Below, piece after piece: positions 56,324-64,000 of a DNA stretch of 64,000 bases. This DNA is from Larix kaempferi. Lineage: Eukaryota; Streptophyta; Pinopsida; Pinales; Pinaceae. The DNA is taken from NCBI GenBank assembly GCA_027924585.1, contig BSBM01000092.1, forward strand, positions 8,364,001 through 8,428,000, read 5' to 3'. Made by a program: the position numbers and the translations under genes. The notes under the pieces were generated by a model. It was not told where the DNA came from, did no database searches, and was given only the letters and a program-made list of their open reading frames with translations. Positions within the stretch are counted from its first letter, which is position 1; every line of letters starts with the position of its first letter.

Positions 56324-59300
56324 TGTTGAAATACTGAGAGGGGGGTGAATCAGTATTTGCCAATAATAAAATTTTAATCGAGAGCAATTTGCTAATCACC
56401 AATCATAGCAGCATATCATCAACAATCAAGAAAAAACAAGATGCATAGTACACAAGATTTTTACATGGAAACCCAAGTCCTGGGGGTAAAACCACGGAAG
56501 CCTTTTATGATAAAATTTGACCCAGCAACAATTGGGGTTACAAATTTAATACAACTTCTCCAACTACAACTAGAAGGGGCTACAACCCCTAGGCTTCGTT
56601 AGCTGCAACTGACGAGCTGCTACAACAGCTCAACTCACAAAATTGCGATCCCTAGTACCACCCTACCACCCTGTAGAAAAAGATTGTTGAACCTGTGGAC
56701 CTGTCAAACAACAAACACTGTACTTTCTGTTGCTGATAACCTCTGCTCTCTGATCACTGCCAAATCATCATTGTATGCCCAATTTCTACTCATGCCCAAT
56801 GTCTGCTCATTCAACAGCTTGTTACTGTAAGACCATCCCTAGTCTGAAGAATTCGGGTCTGCTGTCACTGTGGAAAAATTAGGTATCCCTCTGCTGCTAT
56901 ATATACCCACGAAAAGATCTGTCCCAATCACAACTCAATCAACTGCTGTTCAACCATCTTGTCACTGTCATTAATTGCTCTCACTGTCAATTAGTTGTCA
57001 CTGTCATGTTACCTTGCTGTTCAAGTCAATGTGATGTCACTGTCAAGTCTGTCACTATAAAATCAAATCAACTGTCACTGCTGTCACTTGTCAAATCACA
57101 ATCATCATCAAGTGTATCAGCAAGTATGAATCATCATCATCAAGGTCTGTCTGAACATGTCATCAATGTCTCAAGATCAACAAGTTCTGTAACTTCCTCA
57201 TAGGGTATGCATCATCAAAGTATGCAGCATCATCATAAGATAGCATGCACCATCATCATTTTACACATCAATGCACCACTGTACTTATTGTACTTACATC
57301 ACTGTACATACTTCTAAATACATCACTATACAGTATACATCTACCACTGTATATCTGTCATTGTATACATTATTGTGTATGCTTCACTGTACACGTTGTT
57401 CATCACTTGCTCACACATTATTGTACCTATAAATATATATACTTGTATTGTTCATTATCTTTTATACATACCTTATTACTGCAGACAACCTCAGACTGTG
57501 TACATACTTCAATTCCGGACTGTAGTTGAAAAGTGCTGCAGTAGCATATCCATTACTGTTTGTGTAACTAGCACTAGGGCATCATCCAAGCCTGGACCTC
57601 TGCTGCTGCTGAGTGGTGTGAAAGAACCTTCAACACTGGATCTAACTTGTCATCAATCCTATGCTTTTTACTGACATCTCTGTCAAGACTCAGCTATCAA
57701 TCTGAAGCTACTCTGACCACTATCCCAAATCAACTTCTGCTTGTCATCATCTGCTCATGTTTTCAAAGGTATGTCAGTCATCAAAGGTCTGCTGTTCATT
57801 TCATCTGAGATCTGCTGTCATGTCAAAAGTCTGTTCACAAGACTGTTTGCTTATTATGTGAACTGGCTATCACTTGTCACAATCACATCATGGTCAAGTG
57901 GTCACTATCATGTCAAGGACAGTCACTATCACATTAACTCAACATGTGCATTATACCAAAATATGTCCTTCAACAAATTTTCACATTTGTCTTATTAAAT
58001 ATGACTAAGTCATCTCAGGAATTTCTTGGAACTTATGTGGAAGATGTTTGTCTGTGACTACCTTCAAATGCCTTCAAATCAGTCTTCAATTAGAGATCAA
58101 ATCACTTGACAATTTGAAGGAGCAGTACACCAAAGTTTTGTCAAGGAGAGATTACAGACCACGAAATTTAACAGACCACCAGACCACAAAAAATTTTAAA
58201 GGACAGCAAACCACCGAAATTCTTGGATAGATACCGAATTCTGAAAGAGAACCCTCTGAAATAGCAGACTACTGAAATTTGGAGGAGAAAGAACCTGGTT
58301 TGAAGAAGATTAGTGTTAAACAGTCCACTGAAATTTTCTTGCTGTCACCCGAAAAATAGTCACTTGGCCTCAGTCCACGAAATTGCAGAGCTCCACCGAA
58401 ATTTTTGTGTATATAAAATGAATTTTGGATAGGTTATTTATACTAGTTTTCACTGGGCCAACCTGTCATAAAATTTCATTTTATTTTTATTTTGTCAAAA
58501 AGCTTCATTTGTGGAGCCGACTTGTAACAATAAACAATTTATTATTTTGTTTTTATTTGAATTTGAATTTTATTTATTCAACGCTTTAAGGCTTTGATAC
58601 CTTTACTCTCCTTCGCTTCATGGATGTACAACATCCTTGTTTTTATTGGGGTTAGACCATAAGGGAATGCTTTCTAAGTACAACGTCAAGGGCTGGTAAT
58701 ACGTTGTGTAAGTTAGGGCACATCAAGAATACACCTCAAATTTTAGAAATGAATGTCTTCACACCTTTTGGAGGGCTGACCATATTTAAATTTATTTAAT
58801 CAATTGATATTTTATTTTTGCCTCCACATTGTCATCAACAAATGTGTATTTATTCTTGGTCTTCATGCCACATTACTAGGTGGGTTTGACACCACTCGAT
58901 TTTTACTCCATCATATGCACCCAAGATCCATCAGCAAATGCCCTCAAGTGATAAGGGTACAAGGACATCGTGGTCATGGCAAGAGGGCTTCATAGGTTCC
59001 ACATGTCAAAGACCATACAAGAATTCCACCAAGTGTGGGTCCAAGGACTTCTACAAAATGTCAAAGACCATACAACAGGACCTCCAAGGGTCAAGATCCA
59101 TCATGACATCACCTGTGGAGTTTCCAGACCTTCTCCTAGGGTACCATGACCTCATTTCAAACACAAATGACCACAGAATGGGTCATTTGGACTCTTCACT
59201 TCTTCAACCCACCAAGGACACTTTCTAGGGTATTAGGGCATAGGTTGTGGTACTGGAAAACAACTGGAGAACCATAGAAACACCTTAGGGGTCACTCAAC

Positions 59301-59496
59301 CAAGTTAATGGGTAGCCAGGGCTTTTGGCATTGTCCCAAGGCATCCAAGGGCTTCAAGCTTGGGCTTGGACAAAGTCAAAAGGTCTCCTCTGACACAGAC
59401 AACCACAAATCAAATACTAACCCTCAGGGGCTCCACAAGGGCACTGTTGGCATCAATGACCAGACATTGTTGGCATCAATGACAACCTAATCAACA
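56324..59496 (-). mobile_element. Copia 5' LTR, 3,173 bp
   Basis: Collinear with 47689-50873, differing at a few percent of positions by eye and by a small deletion near 59440. TATAAATAA on the minus strand near 58442-58434. Confidence 0.9.
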
Positions 59497-59501
59497 TGAA
59501 A

Positions 59502-59995
59502 TTGTCATCAAAAAGGTTGACATTTAGGGGGTAGGGTTCCTCGGAGATTTTGGAGTCGGGTTTCAGGCATGTGGCTAAGAAGGCTTGATGGCTTTCGGAG
59601 CTAATTTGGCGGTACAAGGAAACCACCGACTCTTCAGAAAAACCCTTCGACTCTTGGTACTGAGACTCTGGAATGAAAAAGGAATCCCTAACGGCTAACG
59701 CATCTATATTATAGACGACTTTGGACCTACGGGAATCCATAATTACTCTTTGAGGTTCTGAGTAATTAGAAGAACACCATGCTACAAACTCAAGAAAAGA
59801 GAACACCTGGTCAAGGAAAAAGAAAATGAACGACGACCTAAAGACTCCATGGATATCCAGTCCCTGTTCATGCAAGGTTTCCAGTCTCTTCTTAATTTCC
59901 GGAACTGGGAGATGAATGCATGTGTCAAATACATCTGCGTCTCTATCTTCCAGGGCTATCTTAACCCTAGAACTAGTAGAAGCTTCTTCTTCCAT
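59502..59995 (-). pseudogene. LTR-encoded protein, N-terminus (5' LTR copy)
   Basis: ATG at 59995, the counterpart of 28509. Open to the insertion point. Contains ALEDRDADVFDTCIHLPVPE, IKKRLETLHEQGLDIHGVF and ATCLKPDSKISEEPYP. It joins 47683 in frame once the nested element is subtracted. Confidence 0.75.
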
Positions 59996-61270
59996 AATCT
60001 TATGACTATAAAAGACTTATATTTTTCAGAGAATGGCGGTTACAGACCCTACCTGTCACTTTGGAAGCCCTGCATGCACCCTGTCGAAGGTTCTATCACC
60101 TTCGTCGTCTGCCACACGCCGAGAGGCTCCCTGACTTCGACAAGCTTCTGAAACAAATGTCAACCCTCAAGGGCATTCTTAAATATATAACCCGGTTTCC
60201 ATAACTTCTACCCTCTTTGGCCTGTTATCCTTTGATCTCAACCATTGAATTCTCACGTGCTCATTTTCTGTCGTCGTATATGAGTTTCCTTTTACCCACT
60301 GATTTGACAACCTATCCATTTCCACCGTCGGATCATCTCCGCTAGTCTTCATCTGGGTCGTTGATCTCATTTGAATGCATCTAAGGGGTAGCATTGCATG
60401 CACCCAAAAAGCTTCTCCTATATCACCCTTTCTCTATGCGACAAGCTTTGGAGATGACACCTGTCCGGCAGGACCCGGTCCATCGCATCTACCCTGCCGC
60501 TATTCATCGTGCTACTTCTTGATGCGACGATGTATGAGGACCGTCCATTTCTTCTCAGACGTGTATCTATGGTGGGTCCTCATACTCGACTTAGCCTTTA
60601 GATTTTTTGTATGCTGGTGGGGTATCCCCTGTTATACCCTGTGCGTTTCAGACTACCCCCAGCCGTTGATCTGGCTCTTCTTTCCACCTAAACCGTAGAT
60701 CTGTCAGAGACTCAGGCCCCTTTTTCGGTAAATAGACCCAAACCCTTGGATCTCAAAAAGATCATCTCCACCATAGATCCTTGTATATGTCCCCACCATC
60801 GCATGCACCTAACTGGGCATCGTTCACTGCTCTTTCCTCTTTGCGACGCGCTCCTAAGCTGACACCTGTCCGGCGGGATCCATCCCATCACATACTCATA
60901 TTCCCTTTCTTCCTCGCAACTTTGCCATGCAACAGTCTTTTTAAAACCGTAGATCTTGCTCCCGCCCTTGATTAACAGTGTCGATCTGTGCGACATTTAA
61001 TCTTTCATAAATTTGCCCAACGATTATAGGTTTTAGGGTATATCTTCGTTTATCTTAGGTCATTATTTTCGCCTATTAATACTTTGCCCTTGACATTAGC
61101 CCTTTATTACATCGGACCCCTTCTAGACCATTTTGTCTCCTGCCTTAGCACCTGGCCATTGCCGATGGAGATCACTTCAAGCCTTTTTTCTCAAGTAGCT
61201 GTCTGACCTTCCATCTTTCATGTACAAGTCTTTATGCTGTAAAAGAACAAAAAATATATAGGTGCTAACA
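59996..61270 (-). promoter_or_regulatory. U3 promoter region of the 5' LTR
   Basis: TTATATATTTAAG (minus strand, 60190-60178) lies about 185 nt before the ATG at 59995. Collinear with 28510-29720. Ends at TGTTAGCACC, the outer end of the element. Confidence 0.6.
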
Positions 61271-61275
61271 ATGGG
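61271..61275. repeat. Target-site duplication ATGGG, right copy
   Basis: Matches 19038-19042 exactly. Confidence 0.9.
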
Positions 61276-62116
61276 GATTATTACTTTTCATCCGAAGGCA
61301 CCTATATCAGAATGTATGGGGGTACCAAATCCCCGTCTCTAATGCCCAAATATGTAACCAAATTTTTAGTCCACAAAGAGGCCATGAGGCAGGTTTTTAT
61401 TAATGGAGTTGGAAGTTTTCTGAATGAGTATACGAAGGCATCCTACCCATCGTTACCATTTACTATTGGGGCTTACAAATTTCCCAAGGTAAAAGGCACC
61501 GAAGCCTTCATAAAATATTTAGAAGCTTTTCATTTTGGAGAGAAAATTTTTGTAAGAAAAGATAGCCGGCAAAAGGTTGCTAATCATTGCACGGCATGCA
61601 AGATCACCTTAGAATACACAGATCCCTTCCTTAAAGATGAGGAGGCGTATCGAAGAGCGAGTAACATGACTGAGCTAAACAAATGGTTTGTTCGGAAAAC
61701 TAACACCGACCCTATTCATACTACTAGCACTGCAAAGGAGGCAAAATTATAGAAGCAACGAGAAGAAGCCATAATGCTACAAGTAGCGGAAGCAAAACAG
61801 AAGTTGAAGGAAGAAACAGAAAGGAAGCAAAGGGAGGAGGCAGATAGTTTGCAAACGAAAGAAGCGGATAAACAAAGAAAAGAAGAGGAAGATAAAAGAC
61901 AAGCGGAAGAAGAAAGAAGAGAAAGAGAAGGAAGGGAAGCAGCTGAGAAACAAAGGAGGAAAGAGGAAGAAGACAAGTGCAAGGAAGCTGTGGAAATAGA
62001 AGGAACCCAAGGTGGATATGTTTTTACAGGTCATAGAAACCAGAGATTCTGGTGTTCTTGTATGCTCTCATTGCCTGAAGTGTATATCAAACACACGTCC
62101 CACAGTTGGAACCACA
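61276..62116 (+). pseudogene. C-terminal part of the interrupted, diverged LTR-ORF protein
   Basis: Resumes the frame broken at 19042: DYYFSSEGTYIRMYGG aligns with GDWFL...TVIRLYGF of the LTR proteins, and LPFTIGAYKFPK with YPFTFGPFTIKN. A TAG at 61750-61752 lies exactly where a Lys/Glu/Arg-rich coiled coil begins (KQREEAIMLQVAEAKQKLKE onward, to about 61990). The frame then runs into the LTR-like repeat at 62117, so the C-terminal domain with GCKH is missing. Function unknown. Confidence 0.65.
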
Positions 62117-63757
62117 TGTTACCAACTAAAGTTGCAATTCAGTTGGACTTCAAAGAGCCGCCAAATTTTGCACAAACACTTGTGCTTTTCAGGGTTCAGA
62201 AGTTCCAAATTAGACCTTTTCAGGGCCCCTTTTTCAGTTTTGTAATGCATGGCCATGCCCCATGGGGTTTGTAATAAAGTGTGCTAGCATGGTGGTCTTT
62301 GAGTGACTCGATTCCCTAGGACTTAACAACCAAAAAAGGTATTCCAATGAGTTTTTTCCCTTGTCAATTATGCTTTGCCTTTAACCGAGTATAATCGATG
62401 AGTTTTTATCCTACACCTCCAAAGTTGGAATTCCTAAAGTGGTGGTTAGGCCTTGGGGGGTTATTAGAGTTCATTTTGTAACATATATAAACATGTTAGA
62501 CACTCAAATAAAGTCGTTTGGTCATGTAACAGGTCCCCTAGAAATTTGAGTCAATTCCAAGAAAAATAAATTTTCCGCAAAATTAGGCCATTTTTAATGG
62601 TTTAAATGGAAAAATTCAAATGGTAATAAAAGTGTGATCTGGAGACATAATTTGGCGCCGGGATGCTCATTTTCATGCTTGTAGCATCATCTTTACCCTG
62701 GTACCCAGTCTTCCTATGTTTCGGGCGATCAAATCATCTCATGGAGTAGTTTTTCTTATCGAGGCTACAAATTAGCATTGTAATGCTAATGATGCTACAA
62801 ATTGCACCATTATCAAAAAATATATATATATATAAATAGGTATTTAACATGTGCCAAATAAATTGGCATCGTATCACATGTGGTGGGCGACTAGGTGAAA
62901 GGATAAAACATTATATTATAAATCATATGGTGGCCGAATAAAGGTTGAGTGGATATACCATTTTAGATAATGCGCCTACCACTCACGTGGGCTCATCATG
63001 ACATGGCCGTAGTAGATTGGTTGTGATATAAACAAGGTAGGGGTGCGCCTACCTCTCTTGAGGTGGTGCAACCCCATTCATTTGGTTTCCAATCATGGCC
63101 CATCATCAAGGGATGTGGTTTGGTTTTGACTCGCTGCTCTCTTGCACGCCCTCTTCACGTGGGCGACTCCTTGACTCTACAGCTTGCAATTGGGGATGAT
63201 AATCCTTATGTTGAGTGTGCCTACATCATGGAGAGGTGGCGCAGGGATATTGGTTGAGCACCCAATCATATCCAAATCAAAGCTTGGCACTTCACGTTGA
63301 ACTCCTTCATCACTAGTGCACCCTCTCTTAGATTGATGCCCCCTCATGCTTGAAATTCTTATATAATGAGCAGCTCTCTTCCATTGTCAATGATTTGAAG
63401 GTGGAACCTCTGCCCCAATACATTGTAATACTTTTCTTAATATTGAGTAATAAAAGAAGGCTTTGGAGGCTACCCTAATGTATCTGTTTTGTTGGATCTT
63501 CATGCTTTGCATCTCATGAGGTAAATCTGTATCGTACATTATGCTAGCAATTGTTGGGTTTGTTTGTCTTTAAAAGGAAATTGTTTTCATTAAGAATAGT
63601 ATATAGTGCTCTATAGTCTATCTACTATTGTAAATTTTATTAGAATGCTAGAGGTAGAAAACATTCTTGTTTGAATCTATCATCTCCAACATTTTCTTTT
63701 ATTTATTTCACAAGTGCTTTTAATCCCTTTGCTAGTGTGTTTTGTTATTTTTACAGG
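62117..63757 (+). mobile_element. LTR-like dispersed repeat, copy R2
   Basis: Collinear with 11226-12764, beginning TGTTACCAACT. CCATGCCCCATGGGGTTTGT at 62253, GGGGGGTTATTAGAG at 62455, TATA-like CTTATATAATG near 63357, AATAAAAG near 63449 followed by GCTTTGGAGG. It truncates the ORF on its left. A TA microsatellite lies at 62818-62834. The right end (TTTACA near 63757) is approximate. Confidence 0.55.
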
Positions 63758-64000
63758 TTGCTTGAAGCTAGATGAGCAGGAAAACATGTTAGATATTCCA
63801 TTTCTCCAACAATCTTAAGCAGAGTGATAGATCCCACCTGTGCGCTAAGAAGTAGACTCCAAGGCCCTTCCTCAAGTGCTCAAACCCCCAAGGGTTCAAC
63901 TTCAAGATCCAATTTTCTTCATCTAAATCAGTTACTCTTTCCTAAAGTATTTAGATCTTGCATATAAAAATATCATTAATAAATAGATCTAAGTCAAATC
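63758..64000. other. Anonymous DNA, no gene seen
   Basis: AT-rich tail of the window, possibly the internal start of the element that owns the LTR at 62117. No PBS or ORF is recognisable. Confidence 0.4.

Larger units (their letters stand above)
47689..59496 (-). mobile_element. SIRE/Maximus-like Copia element nested in the 5' LTR, 11.8 kb
   Basis: Starts TGTTGATTAGGTTG at 59496 and ends GTATTTCAACA at 47689. Flanks are GGAAA (47684-47688) and TGAAA (59497-59501), a target duplication with one change; the uninterrupted site is seen at 28010-28020. Two 3.2-kb LTRs, a PBS to initiator tRNA-Met (56321-56310), a coding region 56270-51061 and a polypurine array at 50874-51060. The call to the SIRE/Maximus branch rests on long LTRs, a long gag with coiled coil, two CCHC-like knuckles and AAAGGGGGAGAT as PPT. 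Stops and frameshifts disable it. Confidence 0.85.
19043..61270 (-). mobile_element. Ty3/Gypsy (Tat/Ogre-like) element with ORF-bearing giant LTRs, enlarged by nested insertions
   Basis: The outer ends read TGTTAACACCC (left) and GGTGCTAACA (right), flanked by ATGGG on both sides, so the 42,228-bp interval is one insertion. Order on the minus strand: 5' LTR (61270-36219), PBS (36216-36195), gag, protease, RNase H-like domain, RT, second RNase H, integrase (to 30029), 3' LTR (29720-19043). Removing three nested elements and their target duplications leaves LTRs of about 5,668 and 5,608 bp and a 6.5-kb body, about 17.8 kb in all. The LTRs are collinear over their whole length, including an ORF of over 1,000 codons. 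Gag-pol has many stops and three frameshifts, so the copy is dead. Confidence 0.85.
36219..61270 (-). mobile_element. 5' LTR of the giant element (holds two nested Copia elements)
   Basis: Starts TGTTAGCACC at 61270, ends GGGTGTTAACA at 36219, next to the PBS. Subtracting 38367-45937 and 47689-59501 leaves 5,668 bp, against 5,608 bp for the 3' LTR. Parts: U3 with TATA (61270-59996), LTR ORF (59995-59502, 47683-45938, 38361-37236), second TATA (37200-37209), R/U5 (to 36219). Confidence 0.85.

Noticed and set aside
61777-62034. Minus-strand Ser/Phe-rich ORFs opposite the coiled coil
   Set aside because: They are the reverse of Lys/Glu-rich codons and have no independent support.
62650-62665. 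TTTGGCGCCGGGATGC as a Gypsy primer-binding site
   Set aside because: It lies in the middle of the R2 repeat, where R1 has a collinear, non-PBS sequence, and no LTR end stands before it.
11226-63757. R1 and R2 as the two LTRs of a single 52-kb element
   Set aside because: They are far more diverged than the other LTR pairs, no PBS follows R1, no PPT precedes R2, and R2 interrupts an unrelated ORF.
1-64000. CRISPR arrays, operons, tRNA or rRNA genes
   Set aside because: None seen; repeats are LTRs, microsatellites and minisatellites, and the composition is that of plant nuclear DNA.

Overview
This is nuclear DNA of a plant with a large, repeat-filled genome. I found no convincing single-copy host gene, rRNA or tRNA. 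Almost everything recognisable is LTR retrotransposon, stacked by nested insertion. LTRs of several kilobases and deep nesting would fit a conifer or other gymnosperm, but the sequence does not prove that. Most element genes are broken, and most in-frame stops look like C-to-T decay of CAG, CAA, CGA or TGG codons. Region by region: 1-1116 holds microsatellites and the 3' end of a Copia element. 1117-4062 is anonymous sequence with a pyrimidine-rich tandem duplication (1565-2138) and a CpG-dense cluster of short direct and inverted motifs (2916-3600). 4063-10391 is a broken minus-strand Copia element split by a 4.6-kb solo LTR (4860-9472). 11226-12764 is an LTR-like repeat with a diverged partner at 62117-63757. 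14392-17223 is a second copy of the broken Copia, itself carrying a nested LTR. The centrepiece is 19043-61270, a 42.2-kb insertion flanked by the 5-bp target duplication ATGGG. It interrupts an older plus-strand ORF (18068-19042, continuing at 61276). With nested insertions removed it is one minus-strand Ty3/Gypsy element of Tat/Ogre-like type: 5' LTR 36219-61270, primer-binding site, gag-protease-RNaseH-RT-RNaseH-integrase (35931 down to 30029), 3' LTR 19043-29720. After subtracting inserts the two LTRs are about 5.67 and 5.61 kb. Nested in the 5' LTR are a 7.6-kb Copia element (38367-45932, TSD CTTAT) and an 11.8-kb SIRE/Maximus-like Copia element with 3.2-kb LTRs (47689-59496). Nested in the 3' LTR is a 5.07-kb solo LTR of a sister family in the opposite orientation (21621-26685, TSD CATAC). 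The most unusual feature is that the LTRs of this Gypsy family encode a protein of about 1,070-1,100 residues that I do not recognise. It appears in both LTRs, in the sister solo LTR (best copy, 22578-25784) and, diverged, in the interrupted older ORF. Each LTR reads as TATA box, about 180 nt, ATG, ORF, then a second TATA box that would serve the genomic RNA, so the ORF sits in U3. A single in-frame UAG is shared by both LTRs and falls at nearly the same place in the sister family, inside a continuous coiled coil. This suggests either stop-codon readthrough or two cistrons. The protein has an N-terminal helical domain, an acidic linker with basic NLS-like clusters, a long coiled coil and a conserved C-terminal helical domain.
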